A stretch of 64,000 nucleotides of DNA from JAFASC01 sp034669505 (GCA_034669505.1 JAXDNJ010000086.1:1-64000), one strand, 5' to 3'. Shown: positions 35,114 to 44,586, numbered from the stretch's first letter. The notes: generated from the letters alone by a model not told the origin. Numbers and translations: made by a program.

Positions 35114-35638
35114 ATGCTGCTGCACATCGGCATTCTGATCACGGGCCTGTCGTTCCTCGCTTTCGGAGGGGCCAATGCGATCGTGCCGGAACTGCATCGG
35201 CAAGTCGTCGACGTCATGGGAGCGATGACGGATTCTGATTTCACCAATCTCTTCGCTCTCGCGCAGACGGCTCCGGGGCCGAACGTCATGATCCTCAGCC
35301 TCGTCGGTTGGCGCCTCGGCGGCGCGGCGGGCCTTGCCGTCGCCACGGCCGCTACGGTGATCCCGACCTCGCTTGTAGCGCTGGCCGCGGGGCGCTTTCT
35401 GTCGCGGGCAGAGGACACCCGCGCTCTGAAAGCGGTCAAGGCCGGCCTGGTGCCGTTGGCCGTTGGGCTCATCCTAGCGAGCGGCTTCGTCCTGGCGCGC
35501 GCAGCCGACCGGGATGCGCTCACCGTGGTGATCACCTTGATCGCGGCACTCGCCCTGCTGCTAACCCGGATCAATCCGATCTGGCTGATGGCCGGCGCAG
35601 CCGGGATCGGGGTGGCCCTGCGGGTTCTCTCCCCTTGA
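35114..35638 (+). CDS. Chromate transporter family protein, C-terminal-type half
   Basis: 174 residues with the second ChrA motif set: GLSFLAFGGANAIVPELHRQVV, DFTNLFALAQTAPGPNVMILSLVGW and PTSLVALAAGRFL, followed by three hydrophobic helices. It starts at ATG 35114, eleven bases after its partner, and should assemble with it. The AQTAPGPN signature corresponds to the SQILPGAN element of the first half, showing the internal duplication of the family. Confidence 0.88.
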   Translation: MLLHIGILITGLSFLAFGGANAIVPELHRQVVDVMGAMTDSDFTNLFALAQTAPGPNVMILSLVGWRLGGAAGLAVATAATVIPTSLVALAAGRFLSRAEDTRALKAVKAGLVPLAVGLILASGFVLARAADRDALTVVITLIAALALLLTRINPIWLMAGAAGIGVALRVLSP

Positions 35639-35806
35639 CGTTGAAAGCCGCCACACAAGCTTTGTAGGAGGCTTAACCTGGAAAGGGTACAGCCGGGCAG
35701 GCGACGATGAGCCGTCGCGAGGGGTTAAAGCTTCACAGTCAATGGTTTGGAGTCGGAATTGCATCCCCGCTCCTCTGGAGCGGTCAAGAAAAGAACGGAA
35801 AAAGTC

Positions 35807-36064
35807 ATGGCGGCAGAACGCGGGCAAAACCTGCAAGACACGTTTCTCAACTATGTCCGGAAAAACAAGGTCCCTCTCACCATTTTTCTTGTCAATGGCG
35901 TGAAGCTGCAGGGGGTCGTCACCTGGTTCGACAATTTCTGCGTCTTGCTGCGCCGCGACGGCCATTCGCAGCTCGTCTATAAACATGCGATATCGACAAT
36001 CATGCCCGGCCATCCGATTCAGATGTTCGAGCCGAGCGAAGAGACCGGTGCGGAAGGAAAGTAA
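35807..36064 (+). CDS. hfq: RNA chaperone Hfq
   Basis: 85 residues. Sm1 (NLQDTFLNYVRKNKVPLTIFLVNG-type, with the conserved Gln and Phe of the proximal face) and Sm2 (YKHAISTIMP) are intact, with a short acidic tail. Hexameric ring that pairs sRNA with mRNA. ATG 35807 (MAAERGQN) matches the family; a preceding in-frame ATG 35747 adds 20 residues that are not conserved. The 168-base gap before it may hold its promoter. hflX follows 30 bases later, as in most proteobacteria. Confidence 0.97.
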   Translation: MAAERGQNLQDTFLNYVRKNKVPLTIFLVNGVKLQGVVTWFDNFCVLLRRDGHSQLVYKHAISTIMPGHPIQMFEPSEETGAEGK

Positions 36065-36094
36065 GTTGGTTCGCGACCCGAATCTGAGGTTTGC

Positions 36095-37483
36095 TTGAGG
36101 AGCGCCGCACCGAGGAAAGCCGCTCGGAGCCAAGGCAAGGGAAGGGGGCCGACGCGGGCCGTCGTGATCGGGCCTTATCTGTCGGAGCGCGGCAACGCCG
36201 AGAGTATCGCCTCACGCGGTCCCAAAGCTCGCCTGGAAGAGGCGGTGGGGCTCGCTCAAGCGATCGATCTCGATGTGCGGCGCACGCTCGAAGTTCATCT
36301 GACAGCGATCCGCCCCGCGACTTTTCTCGGCAAAGGCAAGGTCGAGGAGATCGCGCGTGAGATCGAGGACGAAGAGATCGGACTTATCGTCATGGATTGC
36401 GCGCTCTCGCCGGTGCAGCAGCGCAACCTTGAGCGCGCCTTCGAGACGAAAGTGATCGATCGCACGGGCCTCATTCTCGAAATATTTGGGCAGCGCGCAC
36501 GAACACGCGAAGGCGCGCTGCAGGTCGAACTCGCGCATCTGGCTTACCAGAAATCGCGGCTCGTGCGCTCGTGGACTCACCTCGAACGGCAACGCGGCGG
36601 CTTCGGCTTTCTTGGCGGTCCCGGCGAGACGCAGATCGAAACCGATCGGCGGCTCATCCAGGAGCGGATGACGCGGATCGAGCGCGAACTCGAACAGGTC
36701 AAGCGCACGCGCGGCTTGCATCGCAAGTCGCGGCGCGACGTGCCTTTCCCGGCCGTGGCGCTCGTTGGCTATACGAATGCGGGCAAGTCGACGCTGTTCA
36801 ACGCGCTGACCAAAGCTGACGTGCGTGCCGAGAACCTGTTATTCGCAACCCTCGACCCTACGTTGCGTGCGCTTGTCCTACCGCATGGCGGGCAGGCGAT
36901 TTTATCCGACACGGTGGGCTTCATCGCCGATCTGCCAACGACGCTGGTCTCGGCGTTCCGCGCCACGCTCGAAGAAGTGACCTCCGCCGACCTGATCCTG
37001 CATGTACGCGACATTTCGCATGCCGAATCCGAGGTGCAGGGCGAAGACGTCGCGAAAGTCTTGAGTGAGCTTGAGATCGATGCGAACGATGCCGCGCGGT
37101 TGATGGAAGTCTGGAATAAAGTCGATCTGCTCGGTGATGACGCGCGGATTGCAGTCGCGAACGCCGCTCGGCGCGTTCCGGCCGAGAAGCGGCCGATGGT
37201 GGTCTCGGCTGTGACAGGCGAGGGGTTTGAGGAACTCTTGGAGCGCATCGAGGCGCGGCTGGCCGAGAAGCGCACGCAGCTCGCGCTCACAGTCGATCCC
37301 GGCGACGGCAAGGGGCTCGCCTGGCTCTACAAAAACGCAGAGGTGCTCGAGCGTCACGACCAGAGCGACGGCAGCGTGTTTTTGGACGTGCGCGTTGCGC
37401 CGGAGCGTGCGGAGCAGGTTTCGCGCCGCTTCCCGAATGCGCGAACGCCGGAGAGCTACGCCCGGCGAAGGCTTCAGGTCTAG
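36095..37483 (+). CDS. hflX: GTPase HflX
   Basis: 462-residue ribosome-associated GTPase that rescues stalled or heat-damaged 70S ribosomes. N-terminal HflX domain (about 20-190, with the glycine-rich GGFGFLGGPGETQIE), then the G domain: G1 GYTNAGKSTLFNAL, G3 DTVGFI, G4 NKVDLL. Start codon is TTG 36095. The TAG stop shares the palindrome CTAG with the stop of the convergent mazG. Confidence 0.95.
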   Translation: MRSAAPRKAARSQGKGRGPTRAVVIGPYLSERGNAESIASRGPKARLEEAVGLAQAIDLDVRRTLEVHLTAIRPATFLGKGKVEEIAREIEDEEIGLIVMDCALSPVQQRNLERAFETKVIDRTGLILEIFGQRARTREGALQVELAHLAYQKSRLVRSWTHLERQRGGFGFLGGPGETQIETDRRLIQERMTRIERELEQVKRTRGLHRKSRRDVPFPAVALVGYTNAGKSTLFNALTKADVRAENLLFATLDPTLRALVLPHGGQAILSDTVGFIADLPTTLVSAFRATLEEVTSADLILHVRDISHAESEVQGEDVAKVLSELEIDANDAARLMEVWNKVDLLGDDARIAVANAARRVPAEKRPMVVSAVTGEGFEELLERIEARLAEKRTQLALTVDPGDGKGLAWLYKNAEVLERHDQSDGSVFLDVRVAPERAEQVSRRFPNARTPESYARRRLQV

Positions 37484-38322
37484 CGCGCAGCAGCGGCGGA
37501 CCCCTCGACCGCTTTCGCCTCCTCCCACAGCCGGTCCATTTCTTCCAAGCTTGCCTGTTTGGGCGTGCGGCCATTTTGCGCGAGCTTCTCTTCGATGAAG
37601 CGAAAGCGCCGTTCGAATTTCGCGTTGGTCAGACGCAATGCAGCTTCGGGATTGGCGCTGGCATGACGCGCCAGATTGACTACGGCAAACAGGAGATCAC
37701 CGATCTCGGACGCGACCTCACCTTTGTCGCCCAGATCGAGCGCATGCTCGATCTCGTCGGCTTCTTCGCGGATCTTTGCGAGCACCGCCCGCGAATCGTT
37801 CCAATCGAAGCCAACGCGTGAGGCCTTCTCCTGCAGCTTTAGCGCGCGCATCAGGCCAGGGAGCGCGACCGGAACATTGGCAAGCACACCCTGCGAAGGC
37901 GCAGCGCCGCGCGCCTGCCGCTCCTCTTCCTTGATGCGCACCCACAGGCCCTCGACCTCGGCCAGCGAATGGCGGCCGAGGTCGCCGAAGACATGCGGAT
38001 GCCGGCGCAGCAATTTTGCCGTGATCCCCTCGACGACCGCGCCGAAATCGAACGCGCCGAGCTCTTCCGCTATCCTGGCGTGGAACACGACCTGTAGCAG
38101 CAGATCGCCGAGTTCATCCTTCAGATGTTCGAGATCGCCGCGCTCGATCGCGTCCGCGACCTCATAGGCCTCCTCGATCGTGTAAGGCGCGATCGATGCG
38201 AAACCCTGCCGCAAATCCCAGGGACAGCCGCTCTCGGGATGGCGCAGCGCCGCCATGATCTCGATGAGGCGGGCGATGTCGCGCGACGGCGCGAGCGATT
38301 CCGTCGGCGCGGGCTCGATCAT
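37480..38322 (-). CDS. mazG: Nucleoside triphosphate pyrophosphohydrolase MazG
   Basis: 280 residues from ATG 38322 (MIEPAPT). All-alpha NTP-PPase with duplicated MazG domains: CPWDLRQGFASIAPYTIEEAYEVADAIE and DELGDLLLQVVFHARIAEE in the first half, DEIEHALDLGDKGEVASEIGDLLFAVVNLARH in the second. It cleans NTP pools and lowers ppGpp by hydrolysing precursors. An extension to 38439 is unlike the family. The gene ends on the CTAG shared with hflX. Confidence 0.94.
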   Translation of the reverse strand: MIEPAPTESLAPSRDIARLIEIMAALRHPESGCPWDLRQGFASIAPYTIEEAYEVADAIERGDLEHLKDELGDLLLQVVFHARIAEELGAFDFGAVVEGITAKLLRRHPHVFGDLGRHSLAEVEGLWVRIKEEERQARGAAPSQGVLANVPVALPGLMRALKLQEKASRVGFDWNDSRAVLAKIREEADEIEHALDLGDKGEVASEIGDLLFAVVNLARHASANPEAALRLTNAKFERRFRFIEEKLAQNGRTPKQASLEEMDRLWEEAKAVEGSAAAAR

Positions 38323-38386
38323 CGGCAAATTGACAGGGCAGGTGAGAGGAGCAACGGAAGCCCCTCCCGTGAAAGGAAAATCTGAC

Positions 38387-39049
38387 CTATTCGGCCGAGA
38401 TCGACAGCGCTTCGCGACCCTTGGGCGTGTCGACGACACGCATGGTCACTGTCTGGCCTTCCATGAGGCGGGTCACGCCCGAGGAGCTGAGCACGGAAAT
38501 GTGCACGAACACATCCTTGCCGCCATCGTTCGACTGGACGAAGCCAAAGCCTTTGTTCTCGTCGAACCACTTTACCTTGCCGGAGACGGAGACGGCCGTA
38601 GAGGGATCCGGCGCCATCCGGCGCGGCGGCCGCGGACTGTCGAACGAGCGCTGCGGCGCGCGTTCGGCCGCACCCGACGTGTCGACCTCAAGCACCCGGT
38701 TGACCTGCTGACCCTTGAGGCTATTCGAGACCTGCACTTTCAGCTTGGCGCCGGGCGGCACGGTCTCATAGCCGGCCGATTGCAGCGCCCCGACATGCAG
38801 GAAGGCGTCGCCCGTGCCATTCGCCAGCTCGACGAAGCCGAAGCCCTTGTCAGCCTTGAACCATTTCACCACCGCGTCGACCGGGGGGGTCGACGGCGCG
38901 GACGCCATGTCGGGGAAGCCGCCCGGACCACCTCCCGGCGGACCGAAGGGCGAGCGCTGTGGCCGATGGGTACGCGGCCCATCATAGGAGGGGCTGTCGT
39001 CGTCGAAGCCACGCTTGCGGGGTCCGCGAAAGTCTCGGCCTTTGCTCAT
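38387..39049 (-). CDS. Cold-shock protein with two CSD domains
   Basis: 220 residues from ATG 39049 (MSKGRDF). After a Gly/Pro/Arg-rich N-terminal region of about 55 residues come two cold-shock domains, about 59-122 and 156-218, each with RNP1-like KGFGFV and RNP2-like DVFVHI/DAFLHV motifs, joined by a basic linker. Single-stranded RNA/DNA-binding protein; the double-domain form is typical of alphaproteobacteria. The leader is long and holds a terminator-like hairpin 50 bases before the start. Confidence 0.92.
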   Translation of the reverse strand: MSKGRDFRGPRKRGFDDDSPSYDGPRTHRPQRSPFGPPGGGPGGFPDMASAPSTPPVDAVVKWFKADKGFGFVELANGTGDAFLHVGALQSAGYETVPPGAKLKVQVSNSLKGQQVNRVLEVDTSGAAERAPQRSFDSPRPPRRMAPDPSTAVSVSGKVKWFDENKGFGFVQSNDGGKDVFVHISVLSSSGVTRLMEGQTVTMRVVDTPKGREALSISAE

Positions 39050-39446
39050 GAGGTATGCTCGTCTCTCCGCCGTTCCGGCAAACCGCCGGCACGCACGCAA
39101 AAAGGCGCCCGCCGGCCGACCCCGCCGGAGCGCCCAAGTTTCCAATGAAGGCAATTCACAACGAATTGCCTGCCGCTGCTCATGGTGAAGGTCGTAATTC
39201 CAGTTGCCCGCGTGCGACATTTGTAGCAGGCGCCGGCCAACGCGGCTACTGGATTCCGGTGACGCTCGAATGTTTTTCGCAGCCGGTGTGGCAGGAAATC
39301 CAGTATGTGCCTGCGCTTGCGACGGTCAAATCCTCGGGGGGCGAAATCGCTGGGCGCGAGGGATCGCGGCCGAACGCAAGATGCACGAATTCGCATAATC
39401 AATATTATGGAACCTAAATCATTGTCCTGCGGCGGCGCGCAGAGCA
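39050..39446 (-). other. Long leader/intergenic region before the cold-shock gene
   Basis: 397 bases without a convincing gene. On the minus strand it contains, at 39099-39135, a long GC-rich hairpin (arms GGCGC and GCGCC outside, CCGGC and GCCGG inside) followed by five T, which looks like an intrinsic terminator. It could end the dacA-to-MBL operon or act as an attenuator of the cold-shock mRNA. The short frames here lack ribosome sites and family features. Confidence 0.5.
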
Positions 39447-40265
39447 TCAGTGTTCCGCGACATGCCCTCCGACAATCCGCATCCCATCGTAGGCTGGCAC
39501 CATACCGGCGGGGATCTCTTTCGCCAGCCGCTCATAATCCAGATCGCTGTGCATATTCGTGATGATCGCCCGCTTCGGTTTGAGCCGCGCGATCCAGGCG
39601 AGCGTCTCGGCGAGCGAGAAATGCGACGGGTGCGGCGCGTAGCGCAGCGCGTCGACGATCCAAAGGTCCAGGTTTTCGAGGTACGATAGGCTCTCGTCCG
39701 GGATGCCGTTCAGGTCCGGCGTGTAGGCCAGTTCGCCGAAACGGAGACCCAGCGCATCGATCTCGCCATGGTTCAGCCGGAACGGCAGCGCCTCGATCCG
39801 CCCGCCCGGCCCGTCCACGCCGACCGGGTCGCCAGGTGCGATCCGTGCCTCATTGAGCAGCGGCGGATAGGAGCTGCCGGGCGGCGTCTCGAAAATATAG
39901 CCGAACTTGGTGCGGACATCCGTCGCCGTCGCTTCATCCATGTACATCGTGATCCGCCGGCGCGTGCTGATGACCAGCGGCCGGACGTCGTCGATCCCAT
40001 GCGTGTGGTCGGCATGTGGGTGCGTCATCAGAATGCCGTCCAGGCGCTGGACGCCGGCGCGAAGCATCTGCTCGCGCAGGTCCGGCGAGGTGTCGACCAG
40101 GACCTGTGTCTTTGCGTTGCCAGTTCCGCGCTCGACCAGGATCGAGCAGCGCAGGCGCCGGTTGCGCGGATTTTTGGGGTCGCAGGCGCCCCAGCCGCCG
40201 GAGCCGATTCTCGGCACGCCGCCGGACGAGCCGCAGCCCAGAATCGTGATCGTCAGATCGTTCAT
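39447..40265 (-). CDS. MBL-fold metal-dependent hydrolase (PhnP-like)
   Basis: 272 residues. Metallo-beta-lactamase motif THPHADHTHGIDD (His82, His84, Asp86, His87), GCGSSGGVPRIG at the N-terminus and the downstream metal ligands in RLNHGE and ITNMHSDLDY. The closest known type is the PhnP/cyclic phosphodiesterase group; the substrate is not established for these operon members. Its ATG overlaps the tatD stop (ATGA), and the order tmk-holB-metG-tatD-MBL is conserved in alphaproteobacteria, suggesting a nucleotide-related housekeeping job. Confidence 0.92.
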   Translation of the reverse strand: MNDLTITILGCGSSGGVPRIGSGGWGACDPKNPRNRRLRCSILVERGTGNAKTQVLVDTSPDLREQMLRAGVQRLDGILMTHPHADHTHGIDDVRPLVISTRRRITMYMDEATATDVRTKFGYIFETPPGSSYPPLLNEARIAPGDPVGVDGPGGRIEALPFRLNHGEIDALGLRFGELAYTPDLNGIPDESLSYLENLDLWIVDALRYAPHPSHFSLAETLAWIARLKPKRAIITNMHSDLDYERLAKEIPAGMVPAYDGMRIVGGHVAEH

Positions 40266-41053
40266 GCCGCGATTTCAAGGCGGGGCATTCTGGAAAACAG
40301 GCGCCGCACGTTGTCGGTCGTGGCGCGTCCGAACTCAGCCTCGCTCACGCCTTTGACCTGCGCGAGCACGCTTGCCGTGTCGGCGACGAAAGCCGGCTCA
40401 TTCCGTTTGCCGCGATTCGGAACCGGCGCGAGGAACGGCGCGTCGGTTTCGACCAGCATACGGTCGAGCGGCACGTCGCGCGCGATGTCGCGCAGCTCGT
40501 GCGAGTTCTTGAAGGTGACCACACCGGAGAAGGACACATAAAGCCCGAGCGCCAGTCCGGTTTCTGCGAGCGCCCGGCCAGCCGTGAAGCAGTGGAGGAC
40601 GGCGGCAAAAGCACCCTTCCCCATCTCCTCCTTGAGAATTGCGGCCACATCTTCGTCGGCATCCCGGGCGTGAATGACGAGCGGGAGGCCGCTTTGCCGG
40701 GCGGCCGCGATGTGCGTGCGGAAGACGCGCGCGGCGACGTCGCGCGGCGCGCGATCGTAATGGTAATCGAGGCCCGCTTCGCCGATGCCGACGCATTTCG
40801 GATGTCGCGCGAGGCCGACGAGGTTTTTCACGCTCGCCTCCGGCTCTTCGTGCGCCTGGTGCGGATGCGTCCCGACAGTGCAGAAAATGTCAGGATCGCG
40901 CTCTGCAATCGCGGTGATGTCGGGGAAACGGTCGACGCGCGTCGAGATCGTGATCATGCGTTGGACGCCGCGCGCCTTGGCGCGCGCGATCACCGCGGCG
41001 CGGTCGGCGGCGAAATCGGGGAAATCGAGATGGCAATGCGAGTCGATCAGCAT
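40262..41053 (-). CDS. tatD: TatD-family deoxyribonuclease
   Basis: 263 residues from ATG 41053 (MLIDSHCHLDF). TIM-barrel metal-dependent hydrolase: metal ligands His6 and His8 in DSHCHLD, Glu in GIGEAGLDYHY, His in VIHARDA and LHCFTA, Asp in VETDAPFLAP. 3'-5' DNase/quality-control enzyme. An upstream ATG at 41131 would add 26 residues unlike the family. The gap to metG (134 bases) contains nothing recognisable. Confidence 0.94.
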   Translation of the reverse strand: MLIDSHCHLDFPDFAADRAAVIARAKARGVQRMITISTRVDRFPDITAIAERDPDIFCTVGTHPHQAHEEPEASVKNLVGLARHPKCVGIGEAGLDYHYDRAPRDVAARVFRTHIAAARQSGLPLVIHARDADEDVAAILKEEMGKGAFAAVLHCFTAGRALAETGLALGLYVSFSGVVTFKNSHELRDIARDVPLDRMLVETDAPFLAPVPNRGKRNEPAFVADTASVLAQVKGVSEAEFGRATTDNVRRLFSRMPRLEIAA

Positions 41054-41187
41054 GAGGCGAACATAGGGGCTCACAAAAGGGATGCCACTTCCCGGAGGTA
41101 TAACGGCAGCGGAATGCGATTCGCCGTCCAAGGGCAGAGGAGGTTGCTCTGGGCCCCAGCTCTCACTTCACTTGGCCAGGAAAGTGA

Positions 41188-42756
41188 TTAAGTCCCTGTC
41201 TGTTGACCCGCCTCCGGCTCGATATGGCGCGGAAAGATCGGGGCAGGCGCCGGCAATACCGTCTTCGCGGCGAGCCGATGCTCTGCAGTCGCCCTGTCAA
41301 AATCCCGCGCATCCGCCGGCACCGCGAGCAGATCGAGCAGCTCACGCATCTTTGCCGGCATGAATGGCTGCGCGAACATCCCGACGACGCGCAGCACTTC
41401 CGCCGTAACGTAGAGGATGGTCCCCATCCGCGCAGGATCGCTCTTGCGCTTCACCCACGGTTCCTCGGCCGCGAAATAGCGGTTCGCCTGCGCCACGACC
41501 TGCCAGATTTCGGCGAGCGCCTGATGCAGCGCGTAGTCGCGCATCGCCGCGCGAGCTTTGTCGCCGATCGCGTAGGCCTCGGCCAGGATCGTCTCATCGG
41601 CCGGCGTGAGGTGACCCGGCGTCGGCACCCTGCTCTCGCAATTGCGGGCGATCATCGACAGCGAGCGTTGCGCCAGATTGCCGAGATCGTTGGCGAGATC
41701 GGCGTTGATCCGCTGCACGATTGCTTCGTGCGAATAATTTCCGTCTTGGCCAAACGGCACTTCACGTAGGAAGAAATAACGCAATTGATCGGTGCCGTAA
41801 TGCGCCGCGAGCGTGAAGGGATCGATCACGTTGCCAACAGATTTCGACATTTTCTCTCCGCGATTGAAGAGAAAACCGTGCACGACGATCTGCTTCGGCA
41901 CAGCGATCTTCGCCGACATGAGAAAGGCCGGCCAATAGATTGCGTGGAAGCGCGTGATGTCCTTGCCGATCACATGCACGTCCGCCGGCCAGAACTTTGC
42001 GCGCGGCGCATTCGCATCGGGATAGCCGGTCGCGGTGATGTAGTTCGTCAGTGCGTCGACCCACACATACATGACATGCTTCGCGTCGTTCGGCACCGGC
42101 ACGCCCCACGCGAACGTGGTGCGCGAGATCGACAGATCGGACAGGCCGCGCTTCACGAAAGCGACGATTTCGTTCTTGTACTTTTCCGGGGTGATGAAGT
42201 TCGGATGTTCGTCGTAATAGCGCAGCAGCCGATCGGCATAAGCGGAGAGGCGGAAGAAATAGCTCTCCTCCTCCACCCACTCGACCGGCGAGCCGGTCGG
42301 CGCAACGCGGCTGCCATCGCTTGCGGCGGTTAACTCGTCTTCGTCGTAATAGGCTTCGTCGCGGACCGAATACCAGCCGGCATATTTCGATAGGTAGATG
42401 TCGCCAGCGGCTTGCATACCGTCCCAGATCGCCTGCGAAGCGCGCTTGTGACGCTCCTGCGTCGTGCGCACGAAGTCGTCTGCCGGTGCTTCGAGCACCT
42501 CGCCCATCGCCAGGAATTGCGCCGCAGTGCGATCGCCGAGCTCTAGCGGCGTTATCCCTTCGCGCTGCGCGGTCTGCAGCATTTTGAGCCCATGCTCGTC
42601 GATGCCGGTGACGAACAGGACCTCATACCCGTCGAGCCGCTTGAAGCGGGCGATCGCATCGGTCGCGATCCGCTCATAGGCATGCCCGATATGCGGCGCG
42701 CCATTCGCATAAGGAATCGCAGTCGTGATGTAGAAAGTGGGCCGGCCGCGCATCAT
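41188..42756 (-). CDS. metG: Methionyl-tRNA synthetase
   Basis: 522-residue class I synthetase. HIGH sequence at residues 22-25 (PHIGHAYERIA), KMSKS in GEKMSKSVGN near residue 300, and a helical anticodon-binding domain. The connective-peptide region (YLSKYAGWYSVRDEAYYDEDEL) has none of the zinc-binding cysteines, as in the MetG2-type alphaproteobacterial and mitochondrial enzymes; there is no C-terminal tRNA-binding domain. Starts with ATG ATG at 42756; holB ends 22 bases upstream. Confidence 0.96.
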   Translation of the reverse strand: MMRGRPTFYITTAIPYANGAPHIGHAYERIATDAIARFKRLDGYEVLFVTGIDEHGLKMLQTAQREGITPLELGDRTAAQFLAMGEVLEAPADDFVRTTQERHKRASQAIWDGMQAAGDIYLSKYAGWYSVRDEAYYDEDELTAASDGSRVAPTGSPVEWVEEESYFFRLSAYADRLLRYYDEHPNFITPEKYKNEIVAFVKRGLSDLSISRTTFAWGVPVPNDAKHVMYVWVDALTNYITATGYPDANAPRAKFWPADVHVIGKDITRFHAIYWPAFLMSAKIAVPKQIVVHGFLFNRGEKMSKSVGNVIDPFTLAAHYGTDQLRYFFLREVPFGQDGNYSHEAIVQRINADLANDLGNLAQRSLSMIARNCESRVPTPGHLTPADETILAEAYAIGDKARAAMRDYALHQALAEIWQVVAQANRYFAAEEPWVKRKSDPARMGTILYVTAEVLRVVGMFAQPFMPAKMRELLDLLAVPADARDFDRATAEHRLAAKTVLPAPAPIFPRHIEPEAGQQTGT

Positions 42757-42778
42757 CCCATACGTGTTTCCGCATAAA

Positions 42779-43864
42779 TCAAACCCGTTCGTACAAGCTT
42801 TCTTGTTGTGAGGCCAGCACGGCCGCGGCGAGATCGGCGAAGATCGACAGGGTCAGCGGGCGTTTGTCGAGATTCAGAATCTCGGCCTCGCGCGCCGCCT
42901 CACGCACTTTTTCCCAAGCCTCGGCATAGGGCTGCAGACGCGCCGGCCCACGCGCCGCGCCGTCACGCACGGAGCGGTCGAGAAAGGAAAACACATTTGC
43001 CATCAGGCTTTCATAAGCGGCTTCATTATCGCGGCCAGCGACCGCATCGCCGAGGCCGTGAATCTCCTGCCAATCCACTTGTGGAAGACCCTTCAGTAGG
43101 TTCTGGACCCTGTCGTCAAATCTGGCCGACTCGCCCTCAAGCAGGCGCAGGGCTTCCTTCACCGAGCCGCCTGCCCTGCTCGCCACGGCTTTGATCTGAT
43201 CGCGCGGATAATTGAAATTCAGCGCGGCCATCGCGCGGACGACGTCTTCGTCACTCAGCGGCGCCAGCATCATAAGCCGGCAGCGCGATCGTATCGTCGG
43301 CAGGATACGTCCGGGCCGATGCGCAATGAGCAGGAACAGCGAATACGCCGGCGGCTCCTCGATGATTTTCAACAGCGCGTTGGCCGCGTTGCGATTGAGT
43401 TCATCGACGCTATCGATGATGGCGATGCGCCAGCCGCTGCCGCCCGCCGCGTGCTGAAAGATACGCGTCGCGGCGCGCACCTCATCAACGCGGATTTCCG
43501 TATAGAGCTTCTTGACCTTCTCATTCCACTGCCGGCGCAGCAGCGCTACATCCGACGACGACAAGGCCGCGATCTGCCGCGCGGCAGCAGTCATCGGATC
43601 AACATCGAGATTTTGCGCGCGCTGCACGCTTGCGCTCCGCGGGTCAGGATTGGCGAGGAGAAAACGCGCGACGCGCCAAGCCAAAGTCGCTTTACCGATC
43701 CCTTCCGGCCCGCCGATGATCCAGGCATGCGGCATGCGCCCGGCGCGATATGCATCAAGGAATGCGCGCTCCTCGGCGGCATGCCCTACAAAGCCCATCG
43801 TCTCGCGCGGATGGGGCGCGTTCTCGACGCGATCGGCTTCCGGCAAGCCGGCCTCCCCCCTCAC
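42779..43864 (-). CDS. holB: DNA polymerase III delta' subunit
   Basis: 361 residues from GTG 43864, which overlaps the tmk stop (GTGA). Clamp-loader AAA+ protein: PHAWIIGGPEGIGKATLAWRVARFL carries the (degenerate) P-loop, IIDSVDELNRNAANALLKIIEEPP is the conserved box equivalent to Walker B and sensor region, and SRCRL is the SRC motif. A longer frame to 44002 runs into tmk and is arginine/glycine-rich shadow. Confidence 0.93.
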   Translation of the reverse strand: MRGEAGLPEADRVENAPHPRETMGFVGHAAEERAFLDAYRAGRMPHAWIIGGPEGIGKATLAWRVARFLLANPDPRSASVQRAQNLDVDPMTAAARQIAALSSSDVALLRRQWNEKVKKLYTEIRVDEVRAATRIFQHAAGGSGWRIAIIDSVDELNRNAANALLKIIEEPPAYSLFLLIAHRPGRILPTIRSRCRLMMLAPLSDEDVVRAMAALNFNYPRDQIKAVASRAGGSVKEALRLLEGESARFDDRVQNLLKGLPQVDWQEIHGLGDAVAGRDNEAAYESLMANVFSFLDRSVRDGAARGPARLQPYAEAWEKVREAAREAEILNLDKRPLTLSIFADLAAAVLASQQESLYERV

Positions 43865-44586
43865 GCGCGCCCCTCGGCGCGCTGTTTGCGTCGTGCACGC
43901 GGCGCTTTCTTCGGCGTCTCCAGCAGCAGCCGCGCCTGGACCTCGCGCCAGATTGCGGCCGCCACCTCGTCCTCGGGCGCGAGCGCGCTCACGATCACGC
44001 AACGCTCCGGCTCTGCGTTGGCAATCTCGCGAAACGCATTACGCAGATGCGCGTGGAATTCGATGCCTTCGGCTTCGAACCGGTCGGCAGGCTCGCCGTT
44101 GCGCCGCCTCGATACGCGCAGGAGTCCGGCTTCCGGAGGAATGTCGAGGACGATCGTCAGATCCGGACGCGCATTCGCGATCGCGACGCGCTCGAGTGCG
44201 AGAATGAAGCGGCGATCGAGTTCGCCGAGTATGCCCTGATAAGCGCGAGTTGAATCGGCGAAACGGTCCGACACGACCCAGGCGCCGCGCACGAGCGCCG
44301 GCTCGATTTTGTTGTCGACGTGATCGATGCGCGCGGCCGAGAAAAGGATCGCTTCACCCGCCGGTCCGAAGCGTGCCGCGGCGCCGGACAGGAGTACGTC
44401 ACGCAGCCCCTCGGCCCGCGGCGATCCGCCTGGCTCACGCGTCGCGACAACCTCGATACCGCGTTCCTCAAGACGCGCGACAAGCAGGCGAACCTGCGTC
44501 GACTTGCCCGCCCCCTCGCCGCCCTCCAACGTGATGAAACGGCCGCGGCGCGCCGTGTCGCCGCTGCCGTTCGGCTGGTCGGTCAT
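43861..44586 (-). CDS. tmk: Thymidylate kinase
   Basis: 241 residues. P-loop GGEGAGKST at 22-30, DR(F/Y) motif SDRFADSTRAYQG, and LDIPPEAGL. dTMP to dTDP. The C-terminal 20 residues are an arginine/alanine-rich tail. Its ATG overlaps the stop of the D-Ala-D-Ala carboxypeptidase gene (ATGA) and its stop overlaps the holB GTG, a tightly packed operon. Confidence 0.95.
   Translation of the reverse strand: MTDQPNGSGDTARRGRFITLEGGEGAGKSTQVRLLVARLEERGIEVVATREPGGSPRAEGLRDVLLSGAAARFGPAGEAILFSAARIDHVDNKIEPALVRGAWVVSDRFADSTRAYQGILGELDRRFILALERVAIANARPDLTIVLDIPPEAGLLRVSRRRNGEPADRFEAEGIEFHAHLRNAFREIANAEPERCVIVSALAPEDEVAAAIWREVQARLLLETPKKAPRARRKQRAEGRA

Noticed and set aside
39046..39447. A 133-codon minus-strand frame in the cold-shock leader
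   Set aside because: No ribosome site, atypical composition (Arg/Cys-rich), and it runs through the terminator-like hairpin.
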